A stretch of 64,000 nucleotides of DNA, from NCBI GenBank assembly GCA_000230955.3, contig CP007061.1:186001-250000 (forward strand). The letters run 5' to 3'. A model generated the notes under the pieces. The model worked only from the letters and a program-made list of their open reading frames with translations. It did not search any database and was not told the DNA's origin. This document shows positions 16,809 through 24,831 of the stretch, one piece after another; position 1 is the first letter of the stretch; every line of letters starts with the position of its first letter. A program made the position numbers and the translations under genes. Source of the DNA: Halobacterium sp. DL1 (lineage in GTDB: Archaea; Halobacteriota; Halobacteria; Halobacteriales; Halobacteriaceae).

Positions 16809-17855
16809 TTAGGCGTCAGGAAGGTCAAAGATCCCGTCTGGTTCTGCCTTATCGACGATAACCGAGTTCGGACGGGTACAGATCGCCTTGATACGGCCGT
16901 ATTGACGAGTCGATAGAATCTCTGTATCGTCGTTACATGCCGAACGGTAGTTATCATAGGCGTCCTGTTCGTCTTTCTTCCCGACACTCACGATCACGTA
17001 AGCGGGATCCATCGCTTCTACTGCTTCTCTGTGAAAGCCATCTTTGCGGCCGTGATGAGCTGCTTTCAGTATATGGACGTCCTCGAGGGCCTCTGTCCCC
17101 CAGTCCTCTAAGATTTGGTCCCACACTTCTTCTTCCGCGTCTCCTGGGAGTAGGATTGAACGTGTTCCGTGTTGGATTTTGAATACGTAGCTGTAGTCGT
17201 TATATTCTGGATTTTCCAGATCAGCATTCTGCTCATTAAGGTCTTGAACGAACTCTGGGGATGGATGGAGGATTTCTATGTTGTCGTGTTCCCAGTATTT
17301 CTTTTGTTGTCCTTGAGTCGGCTGGATATTGTCGTGGTCCGTGTTCCCCTCTCGAATGTCTTCATGGAGTTCCCAATCTGCCCACTCGTAGACTTCATAC
17401 CAGTTATCTTCATCACGTTCACGGTTGTGATCGGTATCCCAAAACACACTGAATCCGATTTCTTCATCAAGTCGGTTCAACCCCGATAGATGATCCATAT
17501 CCGGATGTGTCGCAATGAAGCGCCAGATCTTGTGCGTTACCTCATCAAAATTCTCGTTGTAGTACTCGATTGGATCATTGAGGTACTCCTGTGCGTACTC
17601 TTCAGGGCTGATCTGACTTTTTTGTCGAATCCCCGTTAAGGAGCTTTGTTGGTCGTCCTTTACCGGAAATTGGAGATAGTACTCTAGACTGCTGATGTCG
17701 TCTTCTTCGACATGCTCTTTCTGGTCCGGCCAATCGTTGATATCGATAACCGATATTCGCCCCTCGTCCCGATGTTGATCGCCAGGATGCCGAATGATAG
17801 TGCAATCACCGTGGTCGACATTCAAAAAATGAACCTGGAGGTGATTATAGAGCAT
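16809..17855 (-). CDS. ComEC-like metallo-beta-lactamase-fold hydrolase, 348 aa
   Basis: The protein has the order of metal-binding motifs of the ComEC/Rec2-type metallo-beta-lactamase fold: VHFLNVDHGDCTII at the N-terminus, THPDMDHLSG near residue 116, LLPGDAEEE in the middle and LKAAHHGRKDG near residue 275. It has no membrane segment, so it is a free soluble hydrolase rather than a DNA-uptake channel. It is divergent from a second such gene at 17957, with about 100 bases between them. An insertion of ~60 acidic residues separates the first and second motifs. The substrate is unknown; nuclease or nucleotide phosphodiesterase activity is possible. Confidence 0.8.
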   Translation of the reverse strand: MLYNHLQVHFLNVDHGDCTIIRHPGDQHRDEGRISVIDINDWPDQKEHVEEDDISSLEYYLQFPVKDDQQSSLTGIRQKSQISPEEYAQEYLNDPIEYYNENFDEVTHKIWRFIATHPDMDHLSGLNRLDEEIGFSVFWDTDHNRERDEDNWYEVYEWADWELHEDIREGNTDHDNIQPTQGQQKKYWEHDNIEILHPSPEFVQDLNEQNADLENPEYNDYSYVFKIQHGTRSILLPGDAEEEVWDQILEDWGTEALEDVHILKAAHHGRKDGFHREAVEAMDPAYVIVSVGKKDEQDAYDNYRSACNDDTEILSTRQYGRIKAICTRPNSVIVDKAEPDGIFDLPDA

Positions 17856-17956
17856 TAGATGTGAACATACACCAACCCCCTATGTTTCTTTCGCGGCGAC
17901 AATCATTCTTCAACCCTGTCCGAACCTTCTAAGCCGCCAGTTAATCTAATGCCGGT

Positions 17957-18838
17957 ATGGCTGCTGTCGAAATCTACATTTGGGACGTCGAGCGGGGGGA
18001 TGCGATTTTAGTTAAGGGGCCAGAACGCAACGCGGTTATTGACCTCGGACAACACGCGAACGGCTTCTCGCCCAGTCGACACATCCACACACAGCACGGA
18101 ATCGACTCGGTTGATTATCTAGTGCTCACGCATCCAGATGAAGATCACATCGAGGATCTCCCCGAGTTTTCATCGTACTTCTCGCCCGAAGTGATTGCCC
18201 GTCGTGACGAAGCGGACGGGTACATCAGACGGCGGAAGAACGATCTCTATCCCGACCGTTCACGCTACCAGTCAGTGACGGAATCCTATCTGACACTCAC
18301 TGACACGTACGATCAACGAGCAACCTTCTCACCGAGTGAGCCCTCCTGGAATGGGAGTCTGACGTTCACCCACCACATTCTCTCGTTGGAAGAGGCCGGA
18401 ACGACACCCATCGACGAATTGAGTGAAGGAGAGACAGTGAACATGAATAATATCAGTATTCTGACTGTGCTTGAATATGGATCGTTTAAGCTCGTCACTG
18501 CGGGCGATCTTGAACAGGAGGCGCTTGAAACTCTTCTAGAGCAGTCCTCCGTCCGTGATGACCTTCGCGATACGAATGTCCTCGTCGCACCTCACCACGG
18601 TCGTGAGAGCAGTTATACTCCGAAATTATTCCACCATATGACGCCAGAGTTAGTTGCGATCTCGGATGCGAAAGCCGGGTCGACGAATGCAAGCCAAAAA
18701 TACAGTGCGCAGGCAACTGGTGCTACTGTATCTCGACGTTCGGGAACAACCACGGATCGAAATGTTGTCACGACGCGTCAGGATGGTGTGATCTATCTCG
18801 GGATTGACGACGAAGAGTACCGCATACGAATTGATTGA
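17957..18838 (+). CDS. Second ComEC-like metallo-beta-lactamase-fold hydrolase, 293 aa
   Basis: Motifs seen in order are IYIWDVERGDAILVK, LVLTHPDEDHIEDL (metal site), KLVTAGDLEQEAL and VLVAPHHGRESSY. The protein is soluble. It is divergent from the gene at 16809 and only distantly similar to it outside the motifs. Two small genes for membrane proteins follow on the same strand (18902, 19293). A joint function is inferred from the gene order only. Confidence 0.8.
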   Translation: MAAVEIYIWDVERGDAILVKGPERNAVIDLGQHANGFSPSRHIHTQHGIDSVDYLVLTHPDEDHIEDLPEFSSYFSPEVIARRDEADGYIRRRKNDLYPDRSRYQSVTESYLTLTDTYDQRATFSPSEPSWNGSLTFTHHILSLEEAGTTPIDELSEGETVNMNNISILTVLEYGSFKLVTAGDLEQEALETLLEQSSVRDDLRDTNVLVAPHHGRESSYTPKLFHHMTPELVAISDAKAGSTNASQKYSAQATGATVSRRSGTTTDRNVVTTRQDGVIYLGIDDEEYRIRID

Positions 18839-18901
18839 CCGTCTTTGAACTCGCAAATCTCGACGCAGTATTTATAAAACACCGGCTACATATGTCAACT
18901 A

Positions 18902-19198
18902 ATGGTATCCGCACCCGACCCGACGCTGGACACTAAGATCGGTGGAGGCCCCGAGTTTCAGACCGTCGTTCCCACAGCTCAGACGAACCAACATGGACTC
19001 CTCAATGGTCTGCAAGATTCCTCACCGACTACATCTACGTCTGAGCAGCAGCCTCAGCAACCCTCGTTGGGGGAAGTCATCGGTGGCGCTATCGTATTGA
19101 TCGGCGCAACGTGGCTCGCGGGTGAGATTCTCGGCGAGATCTTTGGTTCTAGGGCGGACCTCACCGCCGTTGAACAGCAAATTCTCGCGTCGGCATAA
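18902..19198 (+). CDS. Small protein with one membrane helix, 98 aa
   Basis: The N-terminal ~55 residues are Pro-, Thr- and Gln-rich and probably disordered; residues ~58-82 (EVIGGAIVLIGATWLAGEIL) form one hydrophobic helix. A TATA-like TTTATAAA lies at about 18870, some 30 bases before the ATG, so it has its own promoter. It follows the second metallo-hydrolase gene. Function unknown. Confidence 0.55.
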   Translation: MVSAPDPTLDTKIGGGPEFQTVVPTAQTNQHGLLNGLQDSSPTTSTSEQQPQQPSLGEVIGGAIVLIGATWLAGEILGEIFGSRADLTAVEQQILASA

Positions 19199-19292
19199 TC
19201 TCCTCTGAGGTCGGGTCGATACTCTTGGAATACCGTATCAGCGGTTCATATGGGATAATATATGAGATGTCGGGATATCTGCAAGAATAGGT

Positions 19293-19985
19293 ATGGCTCT
19301 TGCACGAAGCTTCCGAGCGCTGGGATTCTATGATGTCATCACGAATCTCGTCCCTGGGGCGCTCTGGATCGGTGCGCTCGTTCTTTTACTCCCCGTTGAC
19401 GAGCTGATACAGGGACTTCCCAGTGGGGTGGTTGTCGGTGGATTTCTTGCTCTTGCATACGTGACTGGCCATCTGCTGCAGGCGCTGGGCAGCTGGGCTG
19501 ATTCGCCTACGACGTTCGGTGACACACTCACCGCAATTCAAAATGAGACGCCAGCGACGGCGCCGATCACAGTCACATACGTTGAAAAATCGTTTTTGAC
19601 GCTATGTGAGCAACGGTTCTCGCTCCCATCGGATTTCGATCATCACGGGAAGCTCCTGAAGATAGTTTTGAGTTACCTTGAGACGACTTCCTATACGCGA
19701 GCTCTCCGGTTCCAGTCGGTCTATTCATTTCATCGGAGTATGTGGGCCGCGTCCTGGTCCCTGCTCGTTGTGGTCGCTGCTTTAGGTGGCTTTAGCTGTC
19801 TGGGACGCCCTCTTCTCCCTTCAATTACCGTAACCGTGGGTGTCGTGATCGCCGCATTTGTCGGCGTCGGTGTCTTTTGGAACCGCAAAAATAAGTTTGA
19901 CAAGACCTTTGTAAAGTATCTGTTCGTGGATTTTTATAATGCTCAGCAATCGACCGCATCCGGAACTTCTGGACCTGGGAGCTGA
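19293..19985 (+). CDS. Membrane protein, 230 aa
   Basis: The protein has two hydrophobic segments near the N-terminus (residues ~17-33 and ~42-65) and two more at ~150-170 and ~176-196. Between the pairs is a soluble stretch of about 80 residues. No catalytic motif is seen. The C-terminus is soluble and would face the cytoplasm. It lies 94 bases after the 98 aa gene. The ISH3-type element inserted 49 bases downstream does not touch it. Confidence 0.65.
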   Translation: MALARSFRALGFYDVITNLVPGALWIGALVLLLPVDELIQGLPSGVVVGGFLALAYVTGHLLQALGSWADSPTTFGDTLTAIQNETPATAPITVTYVEKSFLTLCEQRFSLPSDFDHHGKLLKIVLSYLETTSYTRALRFQSVYSFHRSMWAASWSLLVVVAALGGFSCLGRPLLPSITVTVGVVIAAFVGVGVFWNRKNKFDKTFVKYLFVDFYNAQQSTASGTSGPGS

Positions 19986-20034
19986 GACTTAATTTCTGAC
20001 TTGACGGTACTTTCACGGCTCCGGAGCCAAATAT

Positions 20035-21433
20035 CAGTACTTCACAAAGCCGCTTAGTTAGAACGTCTGCTTGCTGAAGGTGTGTCTAAAACCAAACAAG
20101 CAGACGGTGAGATCCACGAGGACCAGCTTCTTAACTTTCTCGTCAACCGCCTTGACGAGGAAGTTTCGCTCTCGTTAGCCAATAACGCTGAAATCACTGC
20201 TGAAGACATCTATGAGGTCCTCGTCGGCGCTTGCGCCGACGGGACCTCTGTCTCTACGCTCTGTGCGTCGAGCCAGAACTCACCCGCTGGGAACACGGTC
20301 CTCTACCATCTTCGGACGAAGTTCGAGCCGGAACGGCTCGAACGAGTCGCTAACACGCTCCTGCGAAAGGATCTCGATGAATTGCTCCCCGAACAGGTGG
20401 AGGTCTGCGCAGACCTCCACCTGCGGCCCTACTACGGTGACGAAGACGACACAGACGGCCTCTATCACTCGGTAGCGAAGCGTGGAACCACTGCGTTCCA
20501 CGCCTATGCCACACTCTACGCGCGTGTGAAGAACAAACGCTACACGCTGGCGGTACGCCGTCTCAAAGACGGCGATACCGCAAGTAGTGTCCTCGCTGAG
20601 TTCTTCGGTGTCCTCGACGGCCTTGACGCCGGGGTCAAGGCCGTCTACCTTGATCGCGGATTCTACGACAGTAAGTGTCTCACGCTGCTTCAGGCGCACA
20701 ATTACGCGTACGTGATCCCGATCATCCGGTGGGGTGAGGCGATTCAGCAAGAGCTCTCGGAAGGATGGAGTCGCGTCATTCAGCATGATCTGACGGGGAA
20801 ACTCGACGGTCACAGCTGGACCGTCGATTTTCCCGTCTACATCGACTGTACGTACCTAAATGGGAAGTATGACGAGAACGGTGTGGCGCGTCACGGCTAC
20901 GCCGCTGACGCGCCGTTCATCGACTCACCACGGGACGCTCGATACCACTACTCGAAACGCTTCGGTATCGAGTCAAGCTATCGCTTGTTTGAGCAAGCGA
21001 TAGCGACAACGACAACACGAGATCCAACGGTACGGCTGCTGTACGTGGTGGTGAGTCTCCTCTTACAGAACGTCTGGCGGTACCTTCACTACGAGTATGT
21101 GGCGACGCCCCGCCGAGGCGGGCGTCGCCTCTGGTGGTGGCCGTACAAGGAGTTCGTCAATATGATTCGACGAGCTGCGTGGACGGCCCTCGCGGTGCGT
21201 CGGGCCGTCCCCGCGAATCGGCCACCTGACGACCGATTCCACCGCTAACCACCGACCGAGCAAGCCAGCGGAGTGAGTGGCGACGCTGTCGCGTCGGCGG
21301 CTGACCGCCGCCGACAGCGACAGCTCTCCGTCGATCCGTCCGTAATTCTCTCGTCGAGACCGTCAGTACAACCGCTTCGACACAGAACTCAGGCCGCAGA
21401 AACAGCTAGCCGAGGATGCTTTGTGAGGTACTG
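20035..21433 (+). mobile_element. ISH3-type insertion sequence, copy 1, 1399 bp
   Basis: The limits come from comparison with the near-identical copy at 39130-40528. The ends are CAGTACTTCACAAAG and, inverted, CAGTACCTCACAAAG. ISH3-type elements normally give a 5-bp target duplication, but the flanks (AATAT on the left, AATGT on the right) do not match exactly. The right end cuts a tyrosine recombinase gene, so an adjacent deletion probably followed insertion. Confidence 0.88.
20082..21248 (+). CDS. ISH3-type transposase, copy 1, 388 aa
   Basis: A DDE transposase with the acidic triad plausibly in VCADLHLRPYYG, VKAVYLDRGFYDS and YSKRFGIESSYRLF, as in the ISH3 group. It starts at GTG 20082, 47 bases inside the left end. 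It is identical to the copy at 39177 except for Ala/Val in the segment GYAADAPF versus GYAADVPF. Both are full length. Confidence 0.88.
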   Translation: MSKTKQADGEIHEDQLLNFLVNRLDEEVSLSLANNAEITAEDIYEVLVGACADGTSVSTLCASSQNSPAGNTVLYHLRTKFEPERLERVANTLLRKDLDELLPEQVEVCADLHLRPYYGDEDDTDGLYHSVAKRGTTAFHAYATLYARVKNKRYTLAVRRLKDGDTASSVLAEFFGVLDGLDAGVKAVYLDRGFYDSKCLTLLQAHNYAYVIPIIRWGEAIQQELSEGWSRVIQHDLTGKLDGHSWTVDFPVYIDCTYLNGKYDENGVARHGYAADAPFIDSPRDARYHYSKRFGIESSYRLFEQAIATTTTRDPTVRLLYVVVSLLLQNVWRYLHYEYVATPRRGGRRLWWWPYKEFVNMIRRAAWTALAVRRAVPANRPPDDRFHR

Positions 21434-21853
21434 AATGTGATCCCGAGAGGCGTAGTCGAACCGATCAAGCCGATCAAGGATAATCTCGGCTTCATCTTCC
21501 GACACGTATTCATCGCGGCTATTGTCGTCACTGGATAAGGTCGGACTCTCTACGGCATTAGACAGATTCTCCTCGACAATCTGCATCTTTTCGCACCACC
21601 GAATGAATACCCGTAGGGTATCCATCTGCGTCTTTTCACTCGCGGGTGAGAGGTCACCGTCGTCCCGTCGCCACGAACGATACTGCGTCAGATCTAACGG
21701 CGACAGGTCCGTCATTATTTTGAGGTCATCTTGTTGGTCAAACCACCGACAGAACTGACCAAGTCGGGATTTGTGACTGTTGATCGTTGATTCAGCGACC
21801 TCGGATCGCCGCGCATCTAAGTAAGTGCTAATGGCTTCTTGGGGTCGGGTCAT
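21434..21853 (-). pseudogene. Truncated tyrosine recombinase (N-terminal half only)
   Basis: The 140 native residues form the SAM-like core-binding domain of a XerC/D-type haloarchaeal integrase: STYLDARRSEVAESTINSHK, FCRWFDQQ, TLRVFIRWCEKM. The frame runs into the ISH3-type element at a point (FDYASRDHI) where intact relatives go on into the catalytic domain. The Arg, HxLR and Tyr residues are all missing. The rest of the gene is not found on either outer flank of the two ISH3 copies. It is surely inactive as a recombinase. Confidence 0.8.
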
Positions 21854-22645
21854 CCCCGGACCACCTGGGTTCGGATGGATCGCTGTTTATCGCTGGGGTC
21901 GGTATGTCGGTGCTGATGATCGGGTTCGATTCGCGGGATGAGCGATACTTGGGTTCGCGTTCGCGTTTTGCTCGTCATCTTGTGGTCCTGAATCAGCAGA
22001 CGAACTGGTGACCGGCTTACAACCCATTAGAAGCGTGTTGAACCCTTCGTGGTTGATCGAGGGCGCAGGAAGGCTACCGCCACTTGGTTCCATCGGGCTG
22101 TCGGTGGAAGCGCACCCCGCCCGCGAGCGAAGCGAGCAGGCAGGGAGCGACATCCGCGAAATCGTTGGGAACGCCGCTCCGCGCGGTGATAATCCCGTCG
22201 CGCCCGTCACACAGCCTCTTGGTGCGGATACATAGCAAACCACCGGACAGCGTCGAGGTCGGCGATATTTCGGGTTCATCTCGGGGGGTGATTTCGTCAC
22301 GCTCCGTGACGACGGTCGCCGCCGTCTGTCGATTCGGAAAGAACCAAAACGGCATTCGTGTTAATGATTGGGGTCGAGTGACGTTTAAGGAGAAATGGGT
22401 TCGAAATGGCTCTGAGCGATTTTAGGGTTCGACGTTGCACTGGAAGTGCAGGGGTTCAACAGTTGTCATACCAGCTCTGTCACTATTATGAGCGGCAGAA
22501 GTATACAATCAAGTTGTGGTTGTTCTCCTCTCTGAGTTGTTAAACCACGCCGACATACACAGTACGTCTCAAAAGTACAGAGAACTGGCAAAACGCACAA
22601 AGAACGACTGTAGTGGATCAGAGAGATCCCGACGGTATGAACAAG
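21854..22645. other. Gene-free stretch upstream of the truncated integrase
   Basis: About 800 bases hold no frame with haloarchaeal protein character. The longest frame (21887-22300, minus) is rich in Ser, Pro and Cys and looks non-coding. A short hairpin CGTCACG...CGTGACG lies at about 22295-22312. It may be decayed DNA left after integrase loss. Confidence 0.45.
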
Positions 22646-22876
22646 TTATGACTCTGAAACTGGTCTAAGATCCCTCCACCTCAAGTTTTCGATTGAGCCG
22701 TTATCTATCTCAACTCTGAATAAAAAGGAATCTCGTTGATCTCCTGTTTCCTGCCCGGCGTCATCCTCAAAGATTTCGACAATTCTCCCGTGTTTTTGAT
22801 GAAGCCGTCCATGATCAACATCATCCTTATCTGGAATGTCGACTCGGACCCGATCCCCAACCGCAAATCGCTTCAT
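22646..22876 (-). CDS. Small SH3/KOW-like beta-barrel protein, 76 aa
   Basis: The sequence MKRFAVGDRVRVDIPDKDD...HGRIVEIFEDD...FRVEIDNG looks like a small five-strand barrel of the SH3/KOW/hypervirulence-associated type, in which 'GDRVRV' and 'G.IVEI' form the first strands. It lies beyond the 3' end of the minus-strand DUF6339 cassette, 104 bases downstream, and may be its last gene. Function unknown; nucleic-acid or protein binding is possible. Confidence 0.6.
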   Translation of the reverse strand: MKRFAVGDRVRVDIPDKDDVDHGRLHQKHGRIVEIFEDDAGQETGDQRDSFLFRVEIDNGSIENLRWRDLRPVSES

Positions 22877-22979
22877 AAGTCAATTTTATCTCTGGCTTGG
22901 TGTGTCAGTTACGGTTGTTGGGGTGGATAGAACTCCTCTATCCCAGTCGCTCCACGGTGAATCATAGATAACTCAGACC

Positions 22980-23771
22980 CTATGACCATCCAGCTTCTCG
23001 GCGCATCACCTCGCTGCGAAGATTTTCTATCGTCTCAATGATGTCGTCTTTCTCCATCATCTCAACCCGTCTAACTGTCAGTTCCTCTCGGAGTAATGTC
23101 GTTGTTCGACTTACAATGTTACTATTTGACGGGGGATCGGCGTACGTTCCCCCTTCCTTAATTTTGTCCAGTGCGTCGTGACAAAGGAGATCACCGCAGG
23201 CGTGCGTAACAGGAACGTAACGTGCGAAATCGTGGTCCAGAATGTCGTTGGCGAGTTCTTGGAAACCGAGGACTCGCTTCGTTCTACTGTAGTCCCGATC
23301 CTCAACCTTCCCTGAGTCACCTTCCTCATAGGTGAGTTCAGCGCCCCACCAGATCCGGTGAAGTGCGTTAGAGTAGGCGTCGGTTCCGGCCTTCAAGAAC
23401 TTTTCCTCCATGTTTCCTGGACTCTCCGGATCAAAGACGTGGTCCCACCGGTAGTGGACGAACTCCGGAAACCGAACGATACAGAGGTAGTGCCATAGCC
23501 CAGCATCCGCCGCCTCATAGCGTGTCAAATCAAGTGTACGGTGGAGTGTCGGAGCTAGCTCGGCGTCTATGAGTGAGTCCTGAGGTTCAATATCGTCATC
23601 CGCACGGATCTCCTTAATTCGCTCATCTATCGGACTCAGGTCAATAGAACGGCCCAGTGGCTGTAGGTACGGACGGAGATCATCCTCTGTGAGCACCCGA
23701 TCGCCAGCAAGGAAGCGATTATCAATTATTGGGTGGGCTGCACTCTGTAGGTGGTGAATTTCAGTTGTCAC
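22980..23771 (-). CDS. DUF6339 family protein, cassette copy A, 263 aa
   Basis: The core matches the DUF6339 pattern: a segment RYEAADAGLWHYLCIVRFPEFVHYRW (given here only in part: GLWHYLCIVRFPEFV, VHYRWDHV) and later ALHRIWWGAELTY. Its counterpart at 36130 has GLWHWLAVVRYPDLV and IHRLWWISELT. The start is GTG 23771, overlapping the upstream gene's stop by 11 bases, so the two are coupled. DUF6339 proteins are found beside MutL/MORC-like ATPases, Z1 helicases and DNA methylases in predicted restriction-type systems; the biochemical role is not known to me. Confidence 0.78.
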   Translation of the reverse strand: MTTEIHHLQSAAHPIIDNRFLAGDRVLTEDDLRPYLQPLGRSIDLSPIDERIKEIRADDDIEPQDSLIDAELAPTLHRTLDLTRYEAADAGLWHYLCIVRFPEFVHYRWDHVFDPESPGNMEEKFLKAGTDAYSNALHRIWWGAELTYEEGDSGKVEDRDYSRTKRVLGFQELANDILDHDFARYVPVTHACGDLLCHDALDKIKEGGTYADPPSNSNIVSRTTTLLREELTVRRVEMMEKDDIIETIENLRSEVMRREAGWS

Positions 23772-24831
23772 TTTGAATCGCCTCCTCGATGAGGTTCGTT
23801 GTGTCGGACGGAACGTCGTACTTCTGATGCACCGCACGCTCAATCTGTTGGACAAGGTCTGGAATATCAGCGTGGCTTCGAACGTCTTCGGCAAGTCGAA
23901 TTGCCGCCTCGTCGGAGCCGAGATCAGGATACAAATCGTCCAAGAACAAATCTAATACATCTTCCTGCCAGCCGTACTCTGGTTCGCCTGTGTCGGGACT
24001 TGTGTCGCGTGCAGTCTGCATCAGTAGCTGCGTCCAGACAGAGTGTTCAATGTAGTCGTAAAGTACGTCTCGCAGTCGTGGTGGTCCCCCCGTGTATCCC
24101 GTGTTGTTCAGAACCTCAACTACCTGTGGGTGTTCTCTGTTCAGGTAGAGTTGCGGGTTTCGAGGTCGCTCTAAGCTGAGATAATGAATATGATTCTCGT
24201 TAGGGAAGCGGTCGTAGTCGCTGAACTCCTCTATGATCGGCATGAGAAGACTTCCACCGTCCTCTCTCTCGTCAAGTTGAATGACCCACGAGAGGCCGTC
24301 AACGACTCGTGCACCAATCTTGGACGCGTGTTTCGACCCACTAGAGCCGCCTTTCTTGGTTCTGGTGAGGAACGGCTTAATCTTCACTCGCCCACGGTGA
24401 TCATCACGATTAATGCCCAGAGTAAATTCGTAGCTCCCATGATCCAAGGGAGAGTCGGCGAGTATCTGTCGGTCTCGTCTTATTGCGAGGGGGTTCTCCT
24501 TCACCAGTGCAAGACGACCCGGCGTCTCTTCCCACTCGTCAAACGGGAAGACCTCCTCAACAGTATCCTGATCAACAGTGACTGTACCTTCTAACTCCAG
24601 AGTCTTCCAGTTATCATGATCCACCAGCGACAGAAACTGGTCATCCTCGTCGAGGTCTCCTCTATCTCCGAGAGGAACCCCATCTAGACGGAAAGATTCG
24701 ACATCAAATTCAAGCGCGTCTTCTTGGTACTTGTGTGGAAGGGACTGGCTGACTAAGCTACCTGTTTGGATGTCATCTTCTCCCTCTTCATCCGATTCTG
24801 CTCCTTCGACATCTTCGTTGACAGCCGCCAT
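23761..24831 (-). CDS. Unknown middle protein of GHKL-DUF6339 cassette, copy A, 356 aa
   Basis: An acidic soluble protein with no catalytic motif I recognise. It aligns by eye with the 345 aa protein at 35091: both have a similar N-terminal strand segment (TLELEGTVTV / TITLHGKLRL), then ETVEEVFPFDEW/ETVQAVFPQDEQ, and a C-terminal SVWTQLLMQ.../GVWVQLLVQ... followed by EYGWQEDVLDLFLDDLY / EHEWQEMVLQTFARNLY. The TAATG junction with the ATPase gene shows coupling. The beta-rich N-terminus and helical C-terminus suggest a structural or recognition subunit. Function unknown. Confidence 0.78.
   Translation of the reverse strand: MAAVNEDVEGAESDEEGEDDIQTGSLVSQSLPHKYQEDALEFDVESFRLDGVPLGDRGDLDEDDQFLSLVDHDNWKTLELEGTVTVDQDTVEEVFPFDEWEETPGRLALVKENPLAIRRDRQILADSPLDHGSYEFTLGINRDDHRGRVKIKPFLTRTKKGGSSGSKHASKIGARVVDGLSWVIQLDEREDGGSLLMPIIEEFSDYDRFPNENHIHYLSLERPRNPQLYLNREHPQVVEVLNNTGYTGGPPRLRDVLYDYIEHSVWTQLLMQTARDTSPDTGEPEYGWQEDVLDLFLDDLYPDLGSDEAAIRLAEDVRSHADIPDLVQQIERAVHQKYDVPSDTTNLIEEAIQSDN

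Noticed and set aside
22008-22260. A possible tRNA or attachment site near the truncated integrase
   Set aside because: I could find no cloverleaf arms, no GTTCxAxxC loop and no repeated core sequence at the other side of the island.
21887-22300. A 137-codon minus-strand frame
   Set aside because: Composition is rich in Ser, Pro, Arg and Cys and not acidic; there is no start signal and no neighbour support.
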